A stretch of DNA of 64,000 bases from Williamsia muralis NBRC 105860 (GTDB taxonomy: Bacteria; Actinomycetota; Actinomycetes; Mycobacteriales; Mycobacteriaceae), in the NCBI RefSeq assembly GCF_001598915.1, contig NZ_BDAP01000002.1:1054001-1118000 (forward strand). Direction: 5' to 3'. How positions within the stretch are numbered: position 1 is the stretch's first letter; every line of letters begins with the position of its first letter. The notes under the pieces were generated by a model, which worked only from the letters and a program-made list of their open reading frames with translations, made no database searches and was not told the DNA's origin. Both the position numbers and the translations under genes were made by a program. This document shows positions 8,054 to 16,478 of this stretch, one piece after another.

Positions 8054-9658
8054 ATGAGTTTCAAGAGTCCCTTTCCCCCTGTGGAGATCTCCGAGGATTC
8101 GATCTACGAGACGTTGTTCGGGTCGATCAGCGAGGAGGACCTGGATCGGACCGCGCTGATCGACGCCGGCGCCACCGAGGGCACCACCTACCGTGAGCTG
8201 ATCGGCCGGATCAACGCCTTCGCCGGAGCCCTGGCGGCGCGTGGCATCGAGGTGGGCGACAAGGTTGCACTGCTGTCGCCGAACACCTCGGCGTTCGCGT
8301 TCGTGTTCCACGGCATCCTGCGGGCGGGCGCCACTGCGACCACCGTCAACGCGCTGTTCACCGCGCCCGAGATCGCCAAGCAGCTCACCGACTCGGGTGC
8401 CAAGATGCTCATCACGATCACCCAGCTCGGTGACCAGGCCAAGGCGGCAGCAGCGCAGGTCGGTCTGCCCGAGAGCGCGGTGATCTTGTTGAACGGGCCC
8501 GGAGAGGCCGAGAGCCCTCACCCGAACGCGCTCGATCTGCTGGGTGCCGGCCTTGCGGCTCCGGACGTCAGCTTCGACCCGGCCACCCATCTTGCGGTCC
8601 TGCCGTACAGCTCGGGCACCACCGGCAACCCCAAGGGTGTGATGTTGACCCATCGCAACCTGGTCGCCAACGTGGCGCAGAGCCAGCCGCTGCTGAACAT
8701 GTCCCACGACGACTCGGTCCTCGCGGTGTTGCCGTTCTTCCACATCTACGGGATGACGGTGCTGCTCAACCTTGCGCTGTACAACCGGGCGAGGCTCGTG
8801 GTGATGCCGCGTTTCGATCTGGTGCAGTTCCTCGAATCCATCCAGAACTTCAAGTGCAGCTATGTGTTCATCGCGCCGCCCGTGGCGGTTGCGCTGGCCA
8901 AGCACCCGCTGATCGACGACTACGACCTGTCGTCGGTCAACACCATCATGTCGGGTGCCGCGCCACTGGACGAGGTGCTGGGCAATGCTGTCGCCAAGCG
9001 GCTGAACACCCGGGTCATCCAGGGCTACGGCATGAGCGAGCTGAGCCCGGTCAGCCACGCCATGCCCAGCAAACCCGGCGACGGCCCGGAGGCGCCGCTG
9101 TCGTCGTGCGGTTGGCCCATCCCGAACACGGTCAACAAGATCGTCGATCCGGCCACCGGCGACGAGATCGACATCCCGGCCGAAGGGCTCAGCGAGCCGG
9201 GTGAGCTGTGGGTGGCGGGCCCGAACGTCATGGCGGGCTACCTGAACAACGACAAGGCGACCAAGGAGACCATCGACGACGACGGGTTCCTGCACACCGG
9301 TGACATGGCGCGGGTCGATGCGAACGGCTGCGTCTACATCGTCGACCGGCTCAAAGAACTCATCAAGTACAAGGGCTACCAGGTGCCGCCCGCCGAACTC
9401 GAGGCGTTGCTGCTCACCCACGACGATGTCGCGGACGTTGCGGTCATCGGCGTGATCGAGGCCGACACCGGCGAGGAGATCCCGAAGGCGTTTGTGGTCA
9501 AGCGTGAAGGCTCCGATCTCACCGGTGAGCAGGTGATCGAGTTCGTCGCCTCGCAGGTCGCGCCGCACAAGAAGGTCCGCGAGGTGGAGTTCATCGACGC
9601 CATCCCGAAGAGCGCGGCAGGCAAGATCCTCCGCAAGGATCTGCGCAAGCCCGCCTGA
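8054..9658 (+). CDS. 4-coumarate/fatty-acid CoA ligase family protein
   Basis: Adenylate-forming ligase of 534 residues: activates a carboxylic acid with ATP and transfers it to CoA. Visible motifs are the AMP-binding P-loop LPYSSGTTGNPKG, QGYGMSELSP, GELWVAGPNVMAGY, TGDMARVD, YKGYQVPPAELEALL and the C-terminal catalytic Lys region PKSAAGKILRKDL. The layout is closest to 4-coumarate:CoA ligases, but in actinobacteria these often act on fatty or aromatic acids, so the substrate is open. GGAGG stands ten bases before ATG. It is a single-gene unit with its own operator-like repeat upstream and a strong terminator downstream. It interrupts the mshA-to-gpm1 order known from mycobacteria. Confidence 0.9.
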   Translation: MSFKSPFPPVEISEDSIYETLFGSISEEDLDRTALIDAGATEGTTYRELIGRINAFAGALAARGIEVGDKVALLSPNTSAFAFVFHGILRAGATATTVNALFTAPEIAKQLTDSGAKMLITITQLGDQAKAAAAQVGLPESAVILLNGPGEAESPHPNALDLLGAGLAAPDVSFDPATHLAVLPYSSGTTGNPKGVMLTHRNLVANVAQSQPLLNMSHDDSVLAVLPFFHIYGMTVLLNLALYNRARLVVMPRFDLVQFLESIQNFKCSYVFIAPPVAVALAKHPLIDDYDLSSVNTIMSGAAPLDEVLGNAVAKRLNTRVIQGYGMSELSPVSHAMPSKPGDGPEAPLSSCGWPIPNTVNKIVDPATGDEIDIPAEGLSEPGELWVAGPNVMAGYLNNDKATKETIDDDGFLHTGDMARVDANGCVYIVDRLKELIKYKGYQVPPAELEALLLTHDDVADVAVIGVIEADTGEEIPKAFVVKREGSDLTGEQVIEFVASQVAPHKKVREVEFIDAIPKSAAGKILRKDLRKPA

Positions 9659-9707
9659 TCCGTCTGGTCCCGGCGTCTCACAGCGTCGCCAGAGAGCTTT
9701 ACCAATA

Positions 9708-9743
9708 CAAAAGACGCTCCGCCGGCCGGTGGAGCGTCTTTTG
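9708..9743. terminator. Bidirectional intrinsic terminator
   Basis: CAAAAGACGCTCC (9708-9720) pairs perfectly with GGAGCGTCTTTTG (9731-9743) around a GC-rich ten-base loop. The A-run on one side and T-run on the other make it work for both the acyl-CoA ligase gene and the convergent MFS gene. Confidence 0.9.
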
Positions 9744-9765
9744 TGTATTCGGTGGATATCTGGCG

Positions 9766-11238
9766 TCAATCGGTTGTGGCGGCGACCTTTTCGCTCGAAC
9801 GGTTCGCCTCCACCGCGCCGGCGCCGGCGTGCCGGACGTACTTGTTCGGGATGCACAACGCCAGTAGGGCAGCGCCGATTGCGGCGATACTGCCGACGAT
9901 GAAGACCAGCCGGAAACTGGATTCCGACGGAACGCTCTGGCCACCGCCGAGATCGATGACCGAACTGGCGAGGATCGTTGCGAGCAGGGCTGATGCGATG
10001 GCGGTGCCGATCGAGCGCATCAGCGAGTTGAGGCTGTTCGCCGCAGCCATCTGATGCAGCGGAGCCGCGGACATGATGAGAGCGGGCATCGCCGAGTATC
10101 CGATCCCGACACCCGTGCTCACGATGATGTTGGCCACCAGGATCTGCCATGGTTCAGCCATCAGGAAGACCGACGTCACGTAGCCGGCCGCGATGACCGA
10201 GGCGCCGATGAGCAGTGTGAACTTCGGGCCGATGGCGATGTTGAGCCGCGCGGACACCGGGGACAGGAACATCATCATCAGTCCACCCGGCGCCAGGATC
10301 AGGCCGGTGGCCAGGATCGTCTCGCCCATGCCGTAGTCGACCACTCCGGGGATGTTGGGAATCTGCAGCAGCTGCGGCGCGGACAAGCCGATCGCCATGA
10401 GCGAGAAGCCCACGAGCACGGACGAGGCGTTGGTCAAGACGATGACCGGCTGCCGAGACGTGCGCAGATCCACCAGTGGCGTCTTCGTGCGCAGTTCGAA
10501 CCAGCCCCAGAGAGCCAGGATCACGACACCGGCGGCGGTGAGCCCCAGCGTCGTGACACTGGTCCAACCCCACGTCGCACCCTTCGACAACGCGAGCAAG
10601 AGCGCCACCAGCGCGGTGGTCAGACCTACTGCGCCGATGATGTCGAAGGTGCCCGGCGACTTCACATGCGACTCGCTCACCAGCGTGAACACCAGGATGA
10701 ACGTGAAGGTGGCGAGACCTGCAGAGGTCCAGAACAGCACGTGCCAGTCGAAGGTCTGCGTGATCCAGGCAGCGACCGGCAAACCGATGGCACCGCCGAC
10801 ACCGAGGGTCGCGGACATCGTCGCTATGGCCCCGGGGACCCGCGCCGGCTCCAGCTTGTCCCGCAGCAAACTGATGCCGCAGGGGATCAGACCCATCGCC
10901 AGGCCCTGCAGTCCACGACCGACGATCATCGGGATCACCAGCGATGTCAGAGCACAGATGATGGACCCGATGATCATCGCGGCGATACATCCCAGGATGA
11001 CGCTGCGCTTGCCGAACATATCTGCCAATCGCCCCGCGATCGGCATACCCACCGCAGCCGCGAGAAGCGTTGACGTGATCACCCACGAGGCGTTGTCGGC
11101 GCTGGTATTCAGATACTCCGGCAGCTTGCCGACAATCGGAATCACCAGCGTCTGCATGAACGATGCCAGCAACCCCCCGAAGCACAACACCGCGATCAGC
11201 AGGTTCGGGTTGGGATTGGTGTTCGACTCACGTTTCAT
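9766..11238 (-). CDS. MFS transporter, DHA2 (EmrB/QacA) family
   Basis: Proton-driven drug or metabolite exporter of about 490 residues with 14 predicted membrane helices, the DHA2 layout. Motif A GRLADMFGKRSV lies between helices 2 and 3, and the motif C region GVGGAIGLPVAAW is present. The frame extends to TTG 11271, but I choose ATG 11238 (MKRESNTNPNPN) because an operator-like repeat occupies 11242-11258 and conserved sequence starts after it. It is convergent with the acyl-CoA ligase gene and shares its terminator. The substrate is unknown; no regulator is adjacent. Confidence 0.85.
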   Translation of the reverse strand: MKRESNTNPNPNLLIAVLCFGGLLASFMQTLVIPIVGKLPEYLNTSADNASWVITSTLLAAAVGMPIAGRLADMFGKRSVILGCIAAMIIGSIICALTSLVIPMIVGRGLQGLAMGLIPCGISLLRDKLEPARVPGAIATMSATLGVGGAIGLPVAAWITQTFDWHVLFWTSAGLATFTFILVFTLVSESHVKSPGTFDIIGAVGLTTALVALLLALSKGATWGWTSVTTLGLTAAGVVILALWGWFELRTKTPLVDLRTSRQPVIVLTNASSVLVGFSLMAIGLSAPQLLQIPNIPGVVDYGMGETILATGLILAPGGLMMMFLSPVSARLNIAIGPKFTLLIGASVIAAGYVTSVFLMAEPWQILVANIIVSTGVGIGYSAMPALIMSAAPLHQMAAANSLNSLMRSIGTAIASALLATILASSVIDLGGGQSVPSESSFRLVFIVGSIAAIGAALLALCIPNKYVRHAGAGAVEANRSSEKVAATTD

Positions 11239-11241
11239 TAC

Positions 11242-11258
11242 TTGCATCATGCATGCAA
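11242..11258 (-). promoter_or_regulatory. Inverted repeat just before the MFS start
   Basis: TTGCAT (11242-11247) and ATGCAA (11253-11258) are perfect 6-bp arms about five bases, ending four bases before the chosen ATG. The size and sequence look like a MarR- or TetR-type operator on an exporter gene. Confidence 0.45.
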
Positions 11259-11328
11259 ATGAGTTCGCCAAACAAATCGGACACGAGCGCTGACCTGCAC
11301 TCGGAGCCCGGATAGGGCCTGTTTGTGA

Positions 11329-12072
11329 CTACGTCAGCATGCGGGCGCGTAAGCGATCCAGGTCACCCGGGGTCACCCGGCAGGCCGTCAGATAGTCGTC
11401 GAAGGTGCCGAACTTCTCCATGGCGGCCTCGCGTGCGCTCTGCAGGTAGTCGGCCTTCACCCCGAGGAGGTCATCGGAGATCTCGATCGGTTCGCCGCCC
11501 TCCGGTGGGCCGTAGATGCGCTGCAGGTGCGCGCGAAGGGCGTCGATGTCGCCGTTGCTCTCCAAGTAGTCGGCCATGATCTCGTCGGGATCCACCGCGA
11601 GCGCGGTGAGCACGGCGGCCACCACCCAGCCGGTGCGGTCCTTGCCGGCTGCGCAGTGCACCAAAACCCGCCGATCGGGGTCGCCGAGCAACTTGATCAC
11701 CTGGTCCACCGTGCTCATCGCGCCGGGGAGCGCGGGCATCTGTGCGTAGACGTCGTACATGTAGCGGGTGCGGTTGGCGATGTAGTCGTCGCCCGACATC
11801 TCGTGTGGTGCCTTGCCGTCTGGCCGGAGATCGAAGGGAACGATGTGCACCTCGATCGAGTCCGGAACGCGGTCCGACCCGCTCTTCTCGATCTCCGCGT
11901 AGTCACGCAGATCGAAGACATCGGTGACGCCGAGGTTGATGAGATCTTGCCCGCCGGTGTCGTCGAGGTTGCTCAGTTCCGAACTGCGGAACAGCAAACC
12001 CGAAGCGACACAACGTCCTTCGGTGGTCTTGAGGCCGGATACGTCACGGAAATTCCACGCGCCTGAGAGCAT
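11329..12072 (-). CDS. Tyrosine/serine protein phosphatase, PtpB-like
   Basis: Protein phosphatase of 247 residues of the MptpB family. The catalytic P-loop HCAAGKDRTGW (C-x5-R) is intact, with N-terminal NFRDVSGL and LFRSSELSNL and the acid loop LRDY typical of the group. M. tuberculosis PtpB is secreted and also acts on phosphoinositides; no signal peptide is visible here and a host role should not be assumed. The -10 box TACACT (minus strand, 12084-12079) lies six bases before ATG, so the mRNA is probably leaderless. It is divergent from gpmA. Confidence 0.88.
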   Translation of the reverse strand: MLSGAWNFRDVSGLKTTEGRCVASGLLFRSSELSNLDDTGGQDLINLGVTDVFDLRDYAEIEKSGSDRVPDSIEVHIVPFDLRPDGKAPHEMSGDDYIANRTRYMYDVYAQMPALPGAMSTVDQVIKLLGDPDRRVLVHCAAGKDRTGWVVAAVLTALAVDPDEIMADYLESNGDIDALRAHLQRIYGPPEGGEPIEISDDLLGVKADYLQSAREAAMEKFGTFDDYLTACRVTPGDLDRLRARMLT

Positions 12073-12181
12073 GGCGTCAGTGTAGGGGGTCGATCCGCGC
12101 GGTGTGTTGTTGTTGTGTGGCCTCGATCGACCGATAGGTGTCGAATGCCGCGTCGGTGGGCCTGTGGAAAACTACTGCTCT

Positions 12182-12928
12182 ATGAGCAACGGAACCCTGA
12201 TCTTGATGCGTCACGGTGAAAGCGTGTGGAATGCGTCCAACCAGTTCACCGGTTGGGTCGACGTTGCCCTCACCGAGAAGGGCGAGGCCGAAGCGGTACG
12301 CGCCGGCGAACTGCTCGTCGAGCACGATCTGCTCCCCGACGTCCTGTACACCTCGCTGCTCCGGCGCGCGATCTCGACCGCTCAGATCGCCTTGGACAGG
12401 GCCGACCGCCATTGGATCCCGGTGGTGCGTGACTGGCGTCTGAACGAGCGGCACTACGGCGCTCTGCAGGGTCTGAACAAGGCCGAGACCAAAGAGAAGT
12501 TCGGCAACGACCAGTTCATGTTGTGGCGCCGTAGCTACGACACCCCGCCGCCGGTCCTGGAGAAGGGCAGCGAGTACAGCCAGGACGCAGATCCCCGGTA
12601 TGCGGACCTGCCGGCAGTTCCACAGACCGAATGCCTCAAGGATGTTGTCGACCGATTGATCCCGTACTACAACGAGACCATCGTCGCCGACCTCAAGGCG
12701 GGCAAGACGGTGTTGGTGGCTGCGCACGGCAATTCGCTGCGAGCCCTGGTGAAGCACCTCGACGGGATTTCGGACGACGACATCGCGGGGCTGAACATCC
12801 CGACGGGTAATCCGCTGCGCTATGACCTCGACGACAATCTCCAGCCGGTCATCAAAGGCGGCGCATATCTGGACCCCGAGGCTGCCGCTGAGGGCGCTGC
12901 GGCGGTGGCGGCGCAGGGTAGTAAATAG
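12182..12928 (+). CDS. gpmA: 2,3-bisphosphoglycerate-dependent phosphoglycerate mutase
   Basis: Interconverts 3- and 2-phosphoglycerate in glycolysis. 248 residues. The phosphohistidine motif [10 protein letters not shown] lies at the N-terminus; [32 protein letters not shown] and the second His in [17 protein letters not shown] complete the site. ATG 12182 is chosen over the longer frame from 12104 because homologues start MSN/MAN-GTL at this point. In M. tuberculosis the orthologue gpm1 (Rv0489) also lies just before senX3-regX3, which supports the identification and the ancestral gene order. Confidence 0.95.
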   Translation: MSNGTLILMRHGESVWNASNQFTGWVDVALTEKGEAEAVRAGELLVEHDLLPDVLYTSLLRRAISTAQIALDRADRHWIPVVRDWRLNERHYGALQGLNKAETKEKFGNDQFMLWRRSYDTPPPVLEKGSEYSQDADPRYADLPAVPQTECLKDVVDRLIPYYNETIVADLKAGKTVLVAAHGNSLRALVKHLDGISDDDIAGLNIPTGNPLRYDLDDNLQPVIKGGAYLDPEAAAEGAAAVAAQGSK

Positions 12929-12950
12929 CGAGCAATCGCTCTTTCTTTTC
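12927..12950 (+). terminator. Probable intrinsic terminator after gpmA
   Basis: AGCGA and TCGCT pair across a GCAA tetraloop (12927-12940), followed by CTTTCTTTTC. The stem is short (5 bp) but the loop is stable and the T-rich tail is well placed, starting at the gpmA stop. Confidence 0.6.
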
Positions 12951-13010
12951 GATCGGAAATTCGCGATCAAGTGATTGCCGCATCCCGCTCTCGTACCCGT
13001 TGATCAGGTC

Positions 13011-13061
13011 TACCCTGGTCTCATGATGGCGCTTGCCCATCTGACCGGCGAATCCAGCTGA
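13011..13061 (+). other. Leaderless promoter and 12-codon leader ORF before the acetyltransferase
   Basis: TACCCT (13011-13016) lies six bases before ATG 13023, which opens a short frame MMALAHLTGESS ending TGA at 13059-13061. A GGGGGAG ribosome site then serves the acetyltransferase ATG at 13078. If transcription starts near 13023, the mRNA begins with this peptide, so it could be a translated leader. The peptide has no codon run that would suggest attenuation. Confidence 0.4.
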
Positions 13062-13077
13062 GGCGGGGGAGCATTGC

Positions 13078-13371
13078 ATGGCAAATATCCGCGTGACACA
13101 TTCTCAGGCCCAGGAACGGTACGAGATCTTCGACGGCGAGCAATACGTCGGATATCTCGACTACGTCAGTGAGCCCGAGCAGGTGGTGCTGACCCACACC
13201 GTCGTGCTCGATCAATTCAGTGGCAAAGGGTATGCCGGGCACCTGGTGAAATACGTCCTCGACGATATCGAGCGCTCCGGGAAGAAAGTCGTACCGCTGT
13301 GCTCGTACGTCGGCTATTTCATCGAACAACATCCGCAATATGCGCCGATGGCCACCGAGGTCACCCGCTGA
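13078..13371 (+). CDS. Small GNAT-type N-acetyltransferase (GNAT_acetyltr_2, YidJ-like)
   Basis: Compact acetyltransferase of 97 residues, the normal length of this mini-GNAT family. The acetyl-CoA-binding strand-helix is visible as LDQFSGKGYAGHLVKYVLDDI, followed by KVVPLCSYVGYFIEQHPQY, which is highly characteristic of the group. The acceptor is unknown for nearly all members. GGGGGAG stands about six bases before the ATG. It sits alone between gpmA and senX3 on the same strand, with a possible leader ORF in front. Confidence 0.85.
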   Translation: MANIRVTHSQAQERYEIFDGEQYVGYLDYVSEPEQVVLTHTVVLDQFSGKGYAGHLVKYVLDDIERSGKKVVPLCSYVGYFIEQHPQYAPMATEVTR

Positions 13372-13451
13372 TCCACCCTGGACGTCACCTCGATTCGATG
13401 AGTCCGATCCCTGCCGATCGCGCGTGCGGGGCTGTTTCGGCGACCATCGGA

Positions 13452-13468
13452 TGAACAGCGTCCGAACA
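13452..13468 (-). promoter_or_regulatory. Candidate RegX3 (PHO-box-like) direct repeat
   Basis: On the minus strand TGTTCG (13468-13463) and TGTTCA (13457-13452) repeat with an 11-base period, resembling the GTTCACC direct repeats bound by RegX3/PhoP-type regulators. The site is about 80 bases upstream of senX3, whose operon is autoregulated in mycobacteria. The match is partial. Confidence 0.35.
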
Positions 13469-13537
13469 CTTGCGCGCTGACTTGTTACCGACCGTCACTG
13501 CCCAGCATTCTGCTGTGGTGTCCTGTTGCCCTGCCCG

Positions 13538-13543
13538 TAAGAT
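13538..13543 (+). promoter_or_regulatory. Leaderless -10 box of senX3
   Basis: TAAGAT ends six bases before GTG 13550, so the transcript probably starts at the GTG itself. This favours GTG 13550 over the TTG at 13544. Confidence 0.5.
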
Positions 13544-13549
13544 TTGCTT

Positions 13550-14869
13550 GTGACCGCAATTTTCATCGCGGCAGTGGGCGTGCTGGCACTTCTTATCGGC
13601 GTGGCGGCCGGATGGTATCTGGGCCGCAGGCGCGCCGCCTCCGCGTTCTCCGACCTCGCCCGATCGGCAACGCCGGTCGAGTCCGACGTCACACCACTTC
13701 TGCATCCGTCGTCCGCCCGGGTTCCCCGGATGACCCGGGCCACCCTGCTCGACCTGATCATCGACGGTGGTGAGACCGGTGTTGCGGTGGTCGACGACGT
13801 CCGCGACGTCGTGTTCTTCAACGATCGCGCCAACGCCCTCGGCATGGTCCGCGACCATCTCCTCGACGACGACGTGTGGGACTACGCCAGGTACACCCTC
13901 GAGAGCGGCGACACCAGCAGGTTCACCTTCGTGCCGCCGCAGGGCATCGGTGCCTTCGTGTCCACCGGCCGGGGGCCGGGCCGCAAGATCCAGTCGGTCT
14001 CGTGCGTCACCGAACGGATCTCGGACGGAGACGAGCGCTACACCGTCATCTACGGCCAGGACGACTCCGAACACATGCGGGTCGAGCAGACCCGCCGCGA
14101 TTTCGTGGCCAACGTCTCGCACGAACTCAAGACGCCCGTCGCCGCCATCGGACTGCTGGCCGAAGCGTTGATGGAATCGGCCGACGACCCGTACTCGGTG
14201 GAGCACTTCGGAGAGCGGGTCCGCATCGAGGCCCTGCGCATGGGCAACATGGTCTCGGAGTTGATCGCGCTGTCGCGGTTGCAGGGCGCCGAGAAGCTGC
14301 CCGACCTCGAGGACGTGGAGGTGGACGTGCTCATCGACGAGGTCATCGACCGCGCCCAGATCAACGCCGAGGCCGCCGGCATCAAACTCACCACCGACGA
14401 GGATTCCGATCTGCACGTCGACGGTGACCACACCCTGTTGCTCACCGCCCTGAACAATCTTGTGGCCAACGCAATCGCGTACTCGCCCAGCGGTACCGCG
14501 GTGTCGGTGAGCAGGCGTGTGGTGACCATCGACAACCGCCAGATGGTGGCCATCGCCGTCACCGACCGCGGCATCGGGATCGCCCCGCAACACCAGCAGC
14601 GGGTGTTCGAACGTTTCTTCCGGGTCGACAAGGCGAGGTCGCGGGCCACCGGGGGAACAGGCCTGGGACTGGCCATCGTCAAACACGTTGCGGTGAACCA
14701 CGGCGGATCCATCGACCTGTGGAGCAAACCCGGCACCGGATCCACCTTCACCCTCACCATCCCGCTGGCGACACGCACCACGTCGCGAGCCCCCGAGTTG
14801 TCCACTGCCACAAGCGCAGAACCGACCACGCAGACCGTGGTCACCGAAGAGAGAGAACTGAGCCGTTGA
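13550..14869 (+). CDS. senX3: Sensor histidine kinase SenX3
   Basis: Membrane-anchored sensor that controls RegX3 in response to phosphate supply. About 439 residues: one N-terminal membrane helix (residues 3-22, ending in AAGWYLGRRR), a PAS-like sensor region, a HisKA domain with phospho-acceptor His191 in FVANVSHELKTP, then the ATPase with N box (NNLVANAIAYSP), G1 (DRGIGIAP), F box (FERFFRVDK) and G2 (GGTGLGLAIVKH). A short Thr/Ser-rich tail ends the protein. In M. tuberculosis it acts together with the Pst/PhoU system. It overlaps regX3 by TTGA. Confidence 0.95.
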   Translation: MTAIFIAAVGVLALLIGVAAGWYLGRRRAASAFSDLARSATPVESDVTPLLHPSSARVPRMTRATLLDLIIDGGETGVAVVDDVRDVVFFNDRANALGMVRDHLLDDDVWDYARYTLESGDTSRFTFVPPQGIGAFVSTGRGPGRKIQSVSCVTERISDGDERYTVIYGQDDSEHMRVEQTRRDFVANVSHELKTPVAAIGLLAEALMESADDPYSVEHFGERVRIEALRMGNMVSELIALSRLQGAEKLPDLEDVEVDVLIDEVIDRAQINAEAAGIKLTTDEDSDLHVDGDHTLLLTALNNLVANAIAYSPSGTAVSVSRRVVTIDNRQMVAIAVTDRGIGIAPQHQQRVFERFFRVDKARSRATGGTGLGLAIVKHVAVNHGGSIDLWSKPGTGSTFTLTIPLATRTTSRAPELSTATSAEPTTQTVVTEERELSR

Positions 14870-15555
14870 CACATGTGCTGATCGTCGAGGACGAGGAGTC
14901 CTTGGCCGACCCGCTTGCGTTCCTGCTTCGTAAGGAGGGATTCGAGGCCACCATCGTCACCGACGGCAACTCCGCGTTGCCCGTCTTCGAACGCGTCGGT
15001 CCCGACATCGTCCTCCTGGACCTCATGCTGCCCGGTGCCTCGGGTACCGAGGTGTGCAAGGCGATCCGCGCCAAGTCGTCGGTGCCGGTGATCATGGTGA
15101 CCGCCCGCGACAGCGAGATCGACAAGGTTGTCGGGCTCGAGTTGGGCGCCGATGACTATGTGACCAAACCCTATTCGGCCCGTGAGCTGATCGCCCGGAT
15201 CAGGGCGGTCCTGCGCCGCGGGGGCGATTCGGCCGAGACCGACGACCTCGACGGCGGACTCATCGAGGCCGGCCCGGTCTCGATGGACGTCGAACGCCAT
15301 ACGGTCTCGGCCAGTGGCCAGTCGGTGACGTTGCCGCTCAAGGAGTTCGACCTGCTCGAGTATCTGCTCCGCAACGCCGGACGGGTGCTCACCCGCGGAC
15401 AGCTCATCGACCGCGTGTGGGGCGCCGACTACGTGGGCGACACCAAGACCCTCGACGTCCACGTCAAGCGGTTGCGGTCGAAGATCGAATCCGACCCCGG
15501 CAACCCGAAACACCTCGTGACGGTTCGCGGTCTGGGCTACAAGTTCGAGCCCTGA
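14866..15555 (+). CDS. regX3: Response regulator RegX3
   Basis: OmpR/PhoB-type response regulator of 229 residues. The receiver domain has the acidic pair EDEES, phospho-acceptor Asp52 in IVLLDLMLPG, Thr in MVTARDSE and Lys in VTKPYSA. The C-terminal winged helix contains LPLKEFDLLEYLLRNAGRVL and DVHVKRLRSKIE, nearly identical to the mycobacterial protein. TTG 14866 is chosen because translation from it gives MTHVLIVEDEES, aligned with the M. tuberculosis N-terminus, and it overlaps the senX3 stop by four bases. It activates phosphate-starvation genes in relatives; no pst genes are in this window. Confidence 0.96.
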   Translation: MTHVLIVEDEESLADPLAFLLRKEGFEATIVTDGNSALPVFERVGPDIVLLDLMLPGASGTEVCKAIRAKSSVPVIMVTARDSEIDKVVGLELGADDYVTKPYSARELIARIRAVLRRGGDSAETDDLDGGLIEAGPVSMDVERHTVSASGQSVTLPLKEFDLLEYLLRNAGRVLTRGQLIDRVWGADYVGDTKTLDVHVKRLRSKIESDPGNPKHLVTVRGLGYKFEP

Positions 15556-15559
15556 GTTC

Positions 15560-16426
15560 TCAGGTGACGTCCGGCAGACCGGGGTCGGCGATGTCTTCGG
15601 CCTCGGGGTGCTGGGCGTACTTGCGGTCGCCCTCTTGACGCTGGGTGGCCTTTGCCGTGGCCGGGTGCACCGCGACGAGGCCCAGCGCGCTGCGGCGACG
15701 GCAGACGGTGGCCAATTCGTCGTAGGCCGGTTTGCCGATCAGCGCGATCAGCTCGGGTCCATACGATTGCCACACCTGCTTCTCGCCGATGTGCGCGTCC
15801 GGCGACCCCGAGCAGTACCACTTCAGGTCGGCGCCACCTGAACCCCAGCCCCTGCGGTCGAACTCGGTGATCGTGGTCTTGAGCACCTGTTCACCGTCGG
15901 GGCGTTCCACCCACTGCTCCTCCCGGCGAACCGGGAGTTGCCAGCAGACCTCCGGCTTGACCTCGAGCGGCTCGATGCCCTTTCGCAGTGCCATCGAGTG
16001 CAGGGCGCAACCCTGCCCACCGGCGAACCCCGGTCGGTTCAGGAATATGCAGGCGCCCTTGTACTTGCGCGTCTTGATGGCGGGCTCGTCGTCCAGCTCA
16101 TCCTCTTCGAGGTATCCCCGCTTGCCCAAGGGGTCTTTGCCCGAACCCTTTTCGTAGAACTGCCAGTCGTCGGGCGTCAGCATGGCCGCGGCCTTGGCGA
16201 GGTTCTTGCGGTCGCCCTTGTCGGACAGATAGGCGCCGTGGCTGCAACACCCATCGCTCTCGCGGCCCTCGATGATGCCCTGGCACGCCGGGGTGCCGAA
16301 GACGCATGTCCAATGCGACAACAACCAGGTGAGGTCGGCGTTGATGATGCGTTCGGGGTCGGCTGGGTCTGCGAATTCGTACCATTCCCTCGGAAAGTCC
16401 AACGGGACCTCGGGGGTGGGCACCAT
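15560..16426 (-). CDS. Conserved Cys-rich protein (Rv0495c-like)
   Basis: Cytoplasmic protein of about 288 residues, function unknown. It has spaced cysteines in [28 protein letters not shown] and [13 protein letters not shown], which suggest bound metal or an iron-sulphur site, and conserved [10 protein letters not shown] and WYCSGSP. The family is widespread in actinobacteria and sits in M. tuberculosis as Rv0495c between regX3 and ppx1, the same place as here. The start is uncertain: I take ATG 16426 ([15 protein letters not shown]), but GTG 16423 or an upstream TTG/GTG is possible. It converges with regX3, with only four bases between the stops, and is divergent from ppx. Confidence 0.75.
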   Translation of the reverse strand: MVPTPEVPLDFPREWYEFADPADPERIINADLTWLLSHWTCVFGTPACQGIIEGRESDGCCSHGAYLSDKGDRKNLAKAAAMLTPDDWQFYEKGSGKDPLGKRGYLEEDELDDEPAIKTRKYKGACIFLNRPGFAGGQGCALHSMALRKGIEPLEVKPEVCWQLPVRREEQWVERPDGEQVLKTTITEFDRRGWGSGGADLKWYCSGSPDAHIGEKQVWQSYGPELIALIGKPAYDELATVCRRRSALGLVAVHPATAKATQRQEGDRKYAQHPEAEDIADPGLPDVT

Positions 16427-16465
16427 TTTGGAGGCTGGCTGCACAAGTATCAACGGTAGACGCAC

Positions 16466-16471
16466 TAGGTT
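16466..16471 (+). promoter_or_regulatory. Leaderless -10 box of the ppx gene
   Basis: TAGGTT lies seven bases before GTG 16479, in the spacing seen at other probable leaderless starts in this window. Confidence 0.45.
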
Positions 16472-16478
16472 GTAAGCC

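Noticed and set aside
7730-10150. 806-codon minus-strand open frame
   Set aside because: It runs antisense through the YbjN and acyl-CoA ligase genes and part of the MFS gene; composition is Arg/His-rich shadow.
15551-15564. CCTGAGTTCTCAGG palindrome over the regX3 and Rv0495c-like stops
   Set aside because: A two-base loop cannot form a stable hairpin, and no T-run follows on either side, so it is not called a terminator.
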